DNA from: Oscillospiraceae bacterium | Lineage (GTDB): Bacteria > Bacillota_A > Clostridia > Oscillospirales > Oscillospiraceae | DNA length: 64,000 nucleotides | NCBI GenBank assembly: GCA_902786615.1 | Contig: CADADE010000009.1 | Location: forward strand, 14,912-78,911 | Direction: 5' to 3' | Part shown: positions 1-6,923 of the stretch, one piece after another | Numbering within the stretch: the stretch's first letter is position 1 | Layout of the letters: each line of letters starts with the position of its first letter | The notes under the pieces: generated by a model | The model's input: the letters and a program-made list of their open reading frames with translations, nothing else | Databases searched by the model: none | Told to the model about the DNA's origin: nothing | Translations under genes and position numbers: made by a program

Positions 1-624
1 GCGCTTGACCGCTTCCTCCAGCGCGATTTGCTCCAGCCAGTGCTCGTCGGTGTTGCGGTTGTCGCCGATCTGATCCATGACAGTTGCGGTCTCGCCGCCG
101 TCGGAGTAGATGGGATCGTAGAGCGAGACCGGGTCCGTGATGGCCTCGAGCGCGAAGACCACCTCCTGCCGGGAAATACCGAGGCTTTTGGCGATCTGCT
201 CGACGTCCGGCTCCCGCCCGGTCTCGGCGGTCAGCTTTTCCTTGGCCTGCAGTACCCGGTAAGCGGTGTCCCGCATGGAGCGCGAAACCCGCACGGCGCT
301 GTGGTCCCGCAGAAAGCGCCGCAGCTCCCCGGCAATCATGGGAACGCCGTAGGTGGAAAACTGGACATTCTGGCTGAGATCAAAGCAGTCAACGGCCTTG
401 ATGAGGCCGATGCAGCCGACCTGGAAGAGATCGTCCATGCTCTCCCCACGCCCGGAAAATTTCTGGATCACCGACAGCACCAGCCGGAGATTGCCCGCAA
501 TCAGCGCCTGGCGCGCCTCACGATCCCCGCCCCTGGCTTTTTCCAGCAGCGCGCGCGTCTCGGCGGCTTTCAGCACAGGCAGCCTGGCCGTGTTCACCCC
601 ACAGATCTCGACCTTTCCCTGCAT
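1..624 (-). CDS. sigG: RNA polymerase sporulation sigma factor SigG (3' end beyond window)
   Basis: Late forespore-specific sigma factor that follows SigF in the engulfed forespore. The reverse strand reads at least 208 codons beginning MQGKVEICGVNTARLP, a nearly invariant SigG opening. Core region 2 is visible at about residues 65-105 (DLFQVGCIGLIKAVD, FSTYGVPMIAGELRR) and region 3 at about 135-165 (REPDVEQIAKSLG). Family members have about 257 residues, so roughly 50 C-terminal residues, including most of the -35-binding region 4, lie past the left edge. The start at 624 has an AGGAG 11 bases upstream, inside a hairpin. In most endospore formers sigE lies directly upstream; here the upstream side is accessory DNA with an integrase relic. 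Identity is certain; completeness cannot be judged. Confidence 0.97.
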   Translation of the reverse strand, partial: MQGKVEICGVNTARLPVLKAAETRALLEKARGGDREARQALIAGNLRLVLSVIQKFSGRGESMDDLFQVGCIGLIKAVDCFDLSQNVQFSTYGVPMIAGELRRFLRDHSAVRVSRSMRDTAYRVLQAKEKLTAETGREPDVEQIAKSLGISRQEVVFALEAITDPVSLYDPIYSDGGETATVMDQIGDNRNTDEHWLEQIALEEAVKR

Positions 625-628
625 GAAA

Positions 629-658
629 AACACCACTCCTTTTTGAAAGAGTGGTGTT
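629..658 (-). promoter_or_regulatory. sigG leader hairpin hiding the ribosome binding site
   Basis: A perfect 10-bp inverted repeat (AACACCACTC at 658-649 read on the reverse strand, with its complement at 638-629) surrounds a 10-base loop. The 3' arm contains part of the AGGAG ribosome binding site (640-636). RNA entering from upstream would mask this site. RNA starting at the SigF-type promoter would begin near 650 and lack most of the 5' arm. Confidence 0.75.
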
Positions 659-687
659 AGTATTTCCCGGCTTGGGAAATTTCATGC
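657..687 (-). promoter_or_regulatory. SigF-type promoter of sigG
   Basis: On the reverse strand GGAAATACTAA (667-657) fits the forespore -10 consensus GGNNANANTNN completely. GCATG (687-683) matches four of five bases of GYATA at a 15-base spacing. Its position predicts a start near 650, just ahead of sigG. SigF control of sigG is established in Bacillus; the site here is read from sequence only. Confidence 0.7.
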
Positions 688-711
688 AGAGGGAAAGGCT
701 CGTTCCTCAAA

Positions 712-1065
712 GTGAAAAAGCACAAATACGGAACACAACCAGGAAACGCTTCTTTGATTCAAGAACCAAAATACTATGGAATTATCATTGCTTGGCGGAT
801 TGAATTAGGCCGCAATGAGCTGATGTTTCCCCTAACCACAAGGGCCATACAGAAACAACTTGCCCTTGTATGCGACCATGAGAGTATCAGCACCCACAGC
901 TTTCGGAAATGGTATGCCACAGAGATATACAAGACGAACGGCTATGACATTGCCCTTGTCCAGCGGCTCTTGCAGCATAGCTCCGCAAGCGTAACGCAAA
1001 GGTGCATCGGGATTGAACCGCATAGGATAGAAAGGACGATTGAAGGACACGCGGAATTGATATAG
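712..1065 (+). pseudogene. Tyrosine recombinase C-terminal relic, catalytic Tyr replaced by Cys
   Basis: The 117-codon frame keeps the C-terminal part of a phage/ICE-type tyrosine recombinase. The HxxR box is present (STHSFRKWYATE, about residues 62-73), as is the LLQHSS box (about 85-90). The segment that should read VTQRYIGIE reads VTQRCIGIE, so the nucleophilic tyrosine is a cysteine. The N-terminal core-binding domain and the first catalytic arginine are not recognisable, and no good ribosome binding site precedes the GTG at 712. A decayed integrase is the simplest reading. It starts about 25 bases beyond the sigG promoter, so an element probably inserted there. A homologous relic lies at 9393-9506. 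Confidence 0.75.
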
Positions 1066-1262
1066 GTCGAGAAGTCTTATTCGCAGCTACCGCAGTTTCA
1101 CTTTGATTCTGTGTCTGGTCTTTTCTGCTTCACGGATTAAGGCTTTTAATAAAAGGATCACAGCAAACATTATAATTCATGCAGCCTTGCTTTCGCTTTT
1201 CATGTGGGAAGCAGCCCATAACTATTGAGACAAGCCGGTTCTCTCCAACCCGTCCTTAACGT

Positions 1263-3335
1263 TCAGCGAATAATTGTGACACCTTCATCACAATATATGT
1301 TATCGTCTGTAAGCGCGGGGCAGTTGGAGACAGTAACACTTGTTAACTGGTTCTCGTAACAGCTCAGATATGTCAGTGCAGGACAATACGAGACAGTCAG
1401 GCTTCCCATATCGTTACCAGAGCAAATGATATCTGACAAAGAGGGAAGTTCTGAAATAGCAAGTGCAGACAACTGGTTATTACGGCAATCTATGCTTTTC
1501 AACGACGGACAATTGATGACTTTAAGTTTGCTTAACAGATTATCGCCACAATATAGTAATCGAAGAGAAGCATAGTCAGTTAGATCGAGACTCGTCAGCT
1601 GATTATTATCGACACTTAACGAATCCAGATATGCGGCGCAGTTTATTCTGAGACTTGTCAACTGATTATCACCGCACCACAGAGATTTCATCACGGTGCA
1701 GTTAGAAAGATCAAGACTCGCCAACTGGTTGTTGTAACAGATAAGCTCAGTCAATGCGGTGCATACGGATACATCAAGGCTTGATAGCCGATTGTAGCCG
1801 CAGCTGAGATCACCCAGAGAAACACAATCAGAGACGTCGAGGCTCTGCAACTGGTTATCATAGCAGTTGAGCTGCCACAGTGAAGTGCAACCGGATACAT
1901 CGAGGCTTTGCAGTTGATTACTAGAACAGATGAGAAACAGCAGCGCCGAGCACCTGGAGACGTTGAGGCTTGTAAGTTGGTTATTCTCACATATTACATA
2001 TTGCAACGCAGTGTTATTGCTCAGATCAAGCTCCTCAATCATTTGGTTGATGCAGTACAGGATATTCAGCCCAGTGAAATACTCGATACCCTTGAGCGAG
2101 GTTACGGGGGTATCTTGATTGTCAAACCCAATACCCCTTATCAAAGCAATCTCCCTTCCGCTCAAAAAGGAATTGCCGTCGGTATCATAATTCGTAGACA
2201 CATAACTGCGGAATATCGTGTCTGGGAAGGTGGTTTCGTTGATTGGAACACCATCAGGAAAACGGATTTCGACGTTTTGATCAACAGTCAGTGTGTAATG
2301 AGTATCTTCCTCTCCCTGAATTACTTTTTCACTGGTATACACGTCAAAAATATGCCCCTTGTAGGTTTTCTCTGCCTTCGTGCCGTTTATGACCAAATCC
2401 ATAATATCCGGCGAACGGGAAATATTCAATGTGGTAAAGGGGTTATCCCGTACATCCAGATAGACCAGCTTGGAGTTTTGACTAATATCCAGGCTTGTCA
2501 GGTTATTCGACCAAAGATGGATCCGATAAAGGTTTGGATTATTACTGAGATTGATTTCCTCGAGCTGATTGTCCCCGCAACCGAACACCTTCAGATTGTG
2601 CAGACCGCTGACGTCAAGGCTTGTCAGCTGATTGGACATAGCGCCGAAATTCCACAGATTCTCCTTTGTCCCGAGCAGAAGGGAAGTCAGCTGATTATAG
2701 TCGCAGTTAAAGGTGGTTATGGCTGTGTTTTTTCTTAAGTCCAGACTGGTCAATTGATTTCTGCGACAGTCAAGATATTTCAGTTTTGTGTTGGTACTGA
2801 CATCCAAATCAGTTAATTGGTTGTATCTGCAAAACAGAGTTTCGAGATTGCTGAACAGCTCGATGCCCCGTAGAGAAACAATAAGGCCGAGCTCTTCCTC
2901 CGAGCCAGAGCAGTCAATTATTGTTACCGCAGATATTTCTTCGTCGCTGATAAAGGCGTTTTTGTCTGTATCAAAATGATGATAGACATAAGCGCGGAAA
3001 TATGTGTCAGGAAACCTATCATCATTGCAGATGATGTTGGCAAGGGCCTCGTTGCCATCACCAATGTTGACTTTATGCCATTGTTCCGGCGTGCCGTTGT
3101 AAAAGACAAAGGTCAGGTTGTCGCAACCGGAAAATGCCCTGTCGCCTATGTGCGTCACACTCGCCGGGATTGTCACGCTTGTCATGCTTGCGCAGTTCAA
3201 AAAGGCTTCGTCCTGAATGACTGTTGTATTTTCCGGAAGCGTAATACTCTCGCCATCGGCAAAAACGGCGGGGGTGAGGCAAACGCAGAGAACGAGGCAG
3301 AATAATAGTGTGTATATACGTAGCGCGGACTTCAT
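1263..3335 (-). CDS. Secreted leucine-rich-repeat protein with EF-hand-like calcium loops
   Basis: A 690-residue protein with a clear signal peptide (hydrophobic stretch about residues 5-26, cleavage near VFA-DGE). A BspA-type repeat follows (VTIPASVTHIGDRAF, about 54-68). Two blocks of about 21-residue internalin-like repeats (xxLxxLxCxxNQLTSLDVS) occupy about 155-330 and 400-680. Before each block sits a calcium-loop motif, DTDKNAFISDEE (about 122) and DTDGNSFLSGRE (about 383), resembling dockerin or EF-hand loops. No LPxTG, SLH or other anchor is seen at the C-terminus (GVTIIR), so it is probably secreted. The start at 3335 follows GGAGG at a good distance. The gene is AT-richer than the core genes and sits among mobile-element relics, which suggests transfer. 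Its ligand is unknown. Confidence 0.85.
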   Translation of the reverse strand: MKSALRIYTLLFCLVLCVCLTPAVFADGESITLPENTTVIQDEAFLNCASMTSVTIPASVTHIGDRAFSGCDNLTFVFYNGTPEQWHKVNIGDGNEALANIICNDDRFPDTYFRAYVYHHFDTDKNAFISDEEISAVTIIDCSGSEEELGLIVSLRGIELFSNLETLFCRYNQLTDLDVSTNTKLKYLDCRRNQLTSLDLRKNTAITTFNCDYNQLTSLLLGTKENLWNFGAMSNQLTSLDVSGLHNLKVFGCGDNQLEEINLSNNPNLYRIHLWSNNLTSLDISQNSKLVYLDVRDNPFTTLNISRSPDIMDLVINGTKAEKTYKGHIFDVYTSEKVIQGEEDTHYTLTVDQNVEIRFPDGVPINETTFPDTIFRSYVSTNYDTDGNSFLSGREIALIRGIGFDNQDTPVTSLKGIEYFTGLNILYCINQMIEELDLSNNTALQYVICENNQLTSLNVSRCSALLFLICSSNQLQSLDVSGCTSLWQLNCYDNQLQSLDVSDCVSLGDLSCGYNRLSSLDVSVCTALTELICYNNQLASLDLSNCTVMKSLWCGDNQLTSLRINCAAYLDSLSVDNNQLTSLDLTDYASLRLLYCGDNLLSKLKVINCPSLKSIDCRNNQLSALAISELPSLSDIICSGNDMGSLTVSYCPALTYLSCYENQLTSVTVSNCPALTDDNIYCDEGVTIIR

Positions 3336-3539
3336 GTGCTTACCTCCGTTTATTCATAAATCTGTTGTGACTATAATAACTGAGAGATCCAAACAGAACT
3401 GTGCGCAAAAAACAAAGCGCAGACTTTTCTTGATATGTTATTTATTTTATCATACCCTTTCAGTGCCCGCAATTCTCAAATTGTCCTGAAATACAGCTTT
3501 CTTTCTGTTGAAAGTGCACTTTCATTTTGCTTTGCGAAG

Positions 3540-3591
3540 CTCCCAAAGGTTTTTCTTCCCAATTAAGAAAAGTATGGAAAACCTTTGGGAG
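3540..3591. repeat. 14-bp perfect inverted repeat
   Basis: CTCCCAAAGGTTTT at 3540-3553 is repeated in inverted form at 3578-3591 with a 24-base loop. It lies just ahead of the regulator fragment at 3634. It could be a leader hairpin or the end of a lost element; no U-run follows. Confidence 0.55.
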
Positions 3592-3633
3592 ATTTGCTGT
3601 TATGGAAAAAACACGAACCAGGAGGGCGCAGCA

Positions 3634-3885
3634 ATGGCGGAGAAGGATGAATCACAGGCTGTGAGCGGTGGCGCGGGATATAAGCGGAAAGGGCAGAAAT
3701 ACAAGTCTCTTCTGGTGTGGCAGGTCCTTTTGAAGCGGACAGATGAAGAGCATCCACTTTCCGTTGATGATATACAGGACCATTTGCGCATGTACGGCGT
3801 GGAGACGAGCATCGCTCCATCTATCTACCGTGACATTAAGGACCTGAAAGCCCTGCTTGAAACAAATTACAACGCAGACATATAG
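3634..3885 (+). pseudogene. N-terminal fragment of a WYL-type helix-turn-helix regulator
   Basis: The frame from ATG 3634 has a strong ribosome binding site (AGGAGG at 3620-3625). It encodes 83 residues resembling the N-terminal winged-helix part of YafY/WYL-domain regulators (KSLLVWQVLLKRTDE, then SIYRDIKDLKALLE at about 64-77). It stops at TAG 3883. Beyond the stop the same frame stays open and still looks protein-like (DRERSCYEIGYTRKQQ) until about 3933, where sequence of an unrelated gene on the other strand begins. The remaining 200 or so residues, including the WYL ligand domain, are absent. It therefore looks like a truncated relic, although the short DNA-binding module could still be translated. 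Confidence 0.6.
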
Positions 3886-3933
3886 GATCGTGAACGCTCG
3901 TGTTACGAAATCGGCTACACCCGTAAGCAGCAG

Positions 3934-4031
3934 ACTGTCACGCCGGTCTTGAAGATGGCGTGTGCGGTTTTGTTGTTGCCGTAACCATGGTCGAGGGCGA
4001 TGATTACGGGCTTGGTGTTGGTTTAATTCAT
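3934..4031 (-). pseudogene. ParM/StbA-like actin ATPase, 5' relic
   Basis: On the reverse strand an AAAGGAG and an ATG at 4031 are followed by a stop at codon 3. The same frame then reads TKPVIIALDHGYGNNKT and AHAIFKTGVTV, the phosphate-1 region of actin-like plasmid-segregation proteins (D and GYGN motifs) common on integrative elements. Homology ends near 3934, where the WYL-type fragment on the other strand ends too. Only about 30 codons remain, so this is a dead fragment. It marks a deletion junction between two element genes. Confidence 0.6.
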
Positions 4032-4073
4032 TTTTGTTTTCTCCTTTCTTCGATTTGAGTAGCTGTAAAGCAT

Positions 4074-4114
4074 AAGCCGCCGGGCACACGATCAACTCGT
4101 GCATCCGGCGGCTT
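4074..4114. other. Long GC-rich hairpin ahead of the ParM relic
   Basis: AAGCCGCCGG (4074-4083) pairs with CCGGCGGCTT (4105-4114), and an inner CACGA/TCGTG pair extends the stem. No U-run follows on either strand, so a terminator is doubtful. It could be a leader structure of the lost parM-like gene. Confidence 0.4.
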
Positions 4115-4208
4115 GTCTTACACCACGCTGTTTTAATTTCTTGAGGTTTTACCCTCCTATTATTTATTATACGGACGCAAATGCAAATTTACATTTGGGG
4201 GCAAATAG

Positions 4209-4236
4209 CCCCGAAGCTATTGATAAAGCTTCGGGG
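4209..4236 (-). terminator. Terminator of the toxin-antitoxin operon
   Basis: A perfect 10-bp inverted repeat (CCCCGAAGCT and its complement) with an 8-base loop lies seven bases beyond the toxin stop codon. On the reverse strand it is followed by a weakly U-containing stretch. Confidence 0.65.
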
Positions 4237-4242
4237 CGATGG

Positions 4243-4569
4243 TCACTTTGTCAAATTAGCAATTCTGCGCTCAGCTTCACGGTAAACGGCATCGTCATCA
4301 CGGATGGAAATGACAATTACCTTCATGACATTTCCTTCCCGTACAAGACCATACACAACACGATAACCCAGATCGCGCAGTTTGATTTTATAATAGCCGC
4401 TGAGATTGGCAGCCGCATGATTGCCGAGAGGTTTTCCAATACCATCCGGCGGCGGCAAGGGACGCTGTGCGGTCTTTTCTATCGCTTTGAGGATGATCCG
4501 ACGATTATAGGCATCAAGCTTCTGCAAATCCCGTTGGGCTTCTTTGATGTATTCGATTTTCCAGCTCAT
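4243..4569 (-). CDS. RelE/ParE-family toxin of a type II toxin-antitoxin pair
   Basis: A 108-residue basic protein with the RelE-fold pattern: N-terminal WKIEYIKEAQRDLQKL helix, central PLGNHAAANLSGYYKIKLRD, then the characteristic LGYRVVYGL strand (about residues 67-75), and a C-terminal helix. RelE-type toxins are usually ribosome-dependent mRNA endonucleases; ParE-type members poison gyrase, and sequence alone does not settle which this is. Its ATG overlaps the antitoxin stop by four bases (ATGA), so synthesis is coupled. The operon lies in the accessory island, consistent with a maintenance role. It appears intact. Confidence 0.85.
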   Translation of the reverse strand: MSWKIEYIKEAQRDLQKLDAYNRRIILKAIEKTAQRPLPPPDGIGKPLGNHAAANLSGYYKIKLRDLGYRVVYGLVREGNVMKVIVISIRDDDAVYREAERRIANLTK

Positions 4570-4895
4570 TCCTCGATCTCCACATCAATGGCGTCCAGTT
4601 CATCCTGGGTAATGCCGAGGCTTTGCATCATTTCCTCATGGCTCAAATTCTGCGTATCGTCGTTCATAGCCATGCGCTGTTCCGCCTCAGCCAGCAGGAG
4701 CGAATCGGAGAGCATTTCGATCATGGACTCGTACTGCTCCGGTGAGAGCAGAACACAGGCCGGACGATTGTTCTTCATCACGATCTTGGGGCCGCCCATC
4801 TGCACCTCATCAAATATTTTGTTGGCTTCACCCTTATTGAAACGGGTAATGGGTACAATTTTCTTCATCATTCCCAACGTAGAAAGCTGATCCAT
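4566..4895 (-). CDS. Phd/YefM-family antitoxin
   Basis: A 109-residue acidic protein, first gene of the pair. Its N-terminal part carries the Phd/YefM pattern (VPITRFNKGEANKIFDEV, then KIVMKNNRPACVLLSPEQYE, about residues 14-55), which forms the DNA-binding dimer. The acidic C-terminus (about 60-109) would wrap the toxin. The ATG at 4895 has a GGAGG upstream, and a near-consensus promoter lies 33-60 bases away. These antitoxins normally repress their own operon with the toxin as co-repressor. AT-rich, partly repeated sequence just upstream of the -35 (4956-4995) could be the operator, although no clean palindrome is seen. Confidence 0.85.
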   Translation of the reverse strand: MDQLSTLGMMKKIVPITRFNKGEANKIFDEVQMGGPKIVMKNNRPACVLLSPEQYESMIEMLSDSLLLAEAEQRMAMNDDTQNLSHEEMMQSLGITQDELDAIDVEIEE

Positions 4896-4927
4896 TGCGA
4901 GCCCTCCTTCACATTGTTCTCACTAAT

Positions 4928-4955
4928 ATTATATGCAATAGCAAAATCATGTCAA
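4928..4955 (-). promoter_or_regulatory. SigA-type promoter of the toxin-antitoxin operon
   Basis: Reverse strand: TTGACA (4955-4950), 16-base spacer, TATAAT (4933-4928). Both hexamers match consensus exactly. The predicted start is near 4921, 26 bases before the antitoxin ATG. Confidence 0.85.
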
Positions 4956-5031
4956 GAATATATTTGTAAATTTCACGATATATTTATAGATATAATGTGT
5001 GGCTGCTAACAAAAACTCGAAGCGCAAAGCA

Positions 5032-5062
5032 GGGCCTCCTCACCTGCGCGATGAGGAGGCCC
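5032..5062. terminator. Bidirectional terminator hairpin
   Basis: A perfect 11-bp stem (GGGCCTCCTCA and its complement) with a 9-base loop lies directly beyond the stop of the ferredoxin/flavodoxin gene. It ends the trxB-citXG-citC operon. Confidence 0.75.
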
Positions 5063-5069
5063 TTTAATG

Positions 5070-5864
5070 TTATGGGTTTGCTTCCGATTCGGCCTTGACC
5101 ACATAACAGTACTTGTCAAAGCGGTAGCGCTCCAGGTCCCGGGTGCGCTGCCCGTACTCAACGGCGTTGACGGGGCAGTTCTGGATGCAGCCCATACAGT
5201 GTGCGCAGCGCGGCGCGTCCCAGACAGGTCTGCCATCCTGCAGCCGGATCACCTTCAGCGGGCAGCCGCGCGCGCACTTGCCGCAGGAGATGCAGGCGTC
5301 CGTCACATGAAAGCTGTCGGCTCTCTGCCGAAAACGCACCCAGACGGGATTAAAGGGGAGCGTGACGAGAATCTCCCACAGCCAGATATGACGGGAGCGG
5401 AGCTTGCGCCCCGCCTGAATCGCCTCCACGGCTGCCGGAAGTTTCTCCCAGGACGCGCGGATGCGCGCCTCGATCTCTGCCTTCTCCAGCGGCGGATAGG
5501 CGGTGCTGATGAGATAGTTGCGCGGCATCTTAAAATCCGCGCTGCCCCGATAGCGAAGCCCCTTGCTTCGCGCAAGCTGACGGCACAAGACGGCGCTGAT
5601 ACCGGAGTAGCCCCCGCTGGTGAAGACAAAGTACACGTCCCCATTGCCGCAGAGCGGCGTCTTGCGGAGAAAAGAGAGCAGGAAGCGGGGCGGCTCGCAC
5701 ACATAGACGGGCGAGCAGATCACAAAGGGCTTTTGCGATTCGATGGGCGAATGATCCCCCTCCCGGATGCGGGCGGTGAGATCGAGCGCCTCGTCATTGA
5801 GCCTGCGGGCAAGCTCCTGCGCGATGAAGCGGGTGTTGCCGGTGGCGCTGAAATACAGGATCAT
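5070..5864 (-). CDS. EFR1-type flavodoxin-ferredoxin fusion protein
   Basis: A 264-residue cytosolic electron-transfer protein. The N-terminal half is flavodoxin-like with an FMN phosphate loop at the very start (FSATGNTRFIA, about residues 5-15) and a second FMN loop region (TSGGYSG, about 82-88). The C-terminal part has two [4Fe-4S] motifs, CISCGKCARGCP (about 191-202) and CAHCMGCIQNCP (about 221-232). This is the layout of the EFR1 family common in anaerobic Firmicutes. Partners are unknown. It is last in a four-gene operon, 17 bases after citC. AAAGGA precedes the ATG. Its co-transcription with trxB hints at a thiol or low-potential redox role, which is inference. Confidence 0.85.
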   Translation of the reverse strand: MILYFSATGNTRFIAQELARRLNDEALDLTARIREGDHSPIESQKPFVICSPVYVCEPPRFLLSFLRKTPLCGNGDVYFVFTSGGYSGISAVLCRQLARSKGLRYRGSADFKMPRNYLISTAYPPLEKAEIEARIRASWEKLPAAVEAIQAGRKLRSRHIWLWEILVTLPFNPVWVRFRQRADSFHVTDACISCGKCARGCPLKVIRLQDGRPVWDAPRCAHCMGCIQNCPVNAVEYGQRTRDLERYRFDKYCYVVKAESEANP

Positions 5865-5881
5865 GGGGCATCGTCCTTTGC

Positions 5882-6922
5882 TCAGTAATGCACAACCTCG
5901 TCGGCGCGGCGAATGCGTTCGAGCACCGGGGCGGCCTCCGGGCTTTCAAACCAGGCGGCGGTGGTCGCCGGCACCAGGCGGCGAAAGGTCTCCATGTCGC
6001 CCTCCTGCAGGGCCTTGCGCACGGTGGAGGCGCTGATGATCTGGTCTCCCACGGCCTTGCGGGGGATGATCCGGCAGGCGATCCCAGCCTTGGGCAGCTC
6101 CTCGGCCATGATTTGGTTATACAGACCCGTGACCTGGCTGGTGGGCTCCTCGCCCACAAAGCGGGCGGTGACGTTCAGGGCGGCGGCGATCTTCTTGAAG
6201 ATCTCAAGATCCAGCCGCGCATGGCCCGCGATGACCGCGGCCTCATCCTTGAGAAAATAGCTCGGGAAGGTGGCGGAGCTGATGATATACGGTCCGCTGT
6301 CGTGCAGGACGACGTTCGGGAGATGGGCCGTGCCCGCCTTGATGAGCTCCCTGCGCACGGAGAAGGGGACAAGGCTCTGATCTTCGCTCACGATAAAAAG
6401 ATGCAGGGTGTCGCACTGGGCGGCGGCGGTCTCCGCGAGGTACTGGTGACCGAGGGTGAAGGGATTGGCGTTCATCACGAGCGCGGCGGACCGTCCCTCC
6501 GTGCGGGTCTTTTCCAGACGCTTTAAGTAGCGGGAAAAGCCGTCCCGCCGGTTTTCCATGAAGACCAGCGTGCCGTCCACCCGGGCGATCTCATAAAAAC
6601 CGAGATCCCCGAAAAACTTGGCCGAGCCGATCTTGGTGTATAGGAAGAGCTGGAGATTGCCGCGCTCATGCTGCACCTCGATGAGGTGGGTGATGACCTG
6701 ATTCAAAAGTCCCTCGCCCTGGTGCTCATGGCTCACGGCAAAGCAGCGCAGCGTGTTGCCGAAGCAGGAGCCGGTGGCGATGACGCGGTAGTCCTCGTCA
6801 TAGAGCGCCGCGATGTAGTCCAGATTCCCGTCGCGCTGGATGCCCTCCTGCTCGAGCAGGGCGTCCACCTGCCGCAGCGCGCGCATATCGCCGGGGGAAA
6901 CCTTGGAGATGCTGTATGCCAT
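5882..6922 (-). CDS. citC: [Citrate (pro-3S)-lyase] ligase CitC
   Basis: CitC acetylates the 2-(5''-phosphoribosyl)-3'-dephospho-CoA prosthetic group of the citrate lyase acyl carrier subunit, turning the lyase on. The 346-residue protein has the two expected parts. An N-terminal GNAT-like domain spans about residues 1-140 (SHEHQGEGLLNQVI). A nucleotidyltransferase domain follows, with NPFTLGHQYL (about 153-162, the HxGH-type site) and SASTVRKAL (about 303-311, the STxxR-type loop). It overlaps the citXG end almost directly, with a GGAGG ahead of the ATG at 6922. No citDEF structural genes accompany it in the window, so its substrate must be encoded elsewhere or is different. Confidence 0.92.
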   Translation of the reverse strand: MAYSISKVSPGDMRALRQVDALLEQEGIQRDGNLDYIAALYDEDYRVIATGSCFGNTLRCFAVSHEHQGEGLLNQVITHLIEVQHERGNLQLFLYTKIGSAKFFGDLGFYEIARVDGTLVFMENRRDGFSRYLKRLEKTRTEGRSAALVMNANPFTLGHQYLAETAAAQCDTLHLFIVSEDQSLVPFSVRRELIKAGTAHLPNVVLHDSGPYIISSATFPSYFLKDEAAVIAGHARLDLEIFKKIAAALNVTARFVGEEPTSQVTGLYNQIMAEELPKAGIACRIIPRKAVGDQIISASTVRKALQEGDMETFRRLVPATTAAWFESPEAAPVLERIRRADEVVHY

Positions 6923-6923
6923 G

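Noticed and set aside
28..660. 210-codon plus-strand open frame
   Set aside because: It lies exactly antisense to sigG, has no recognisable protein features, and reflects codon bias of the real gene.
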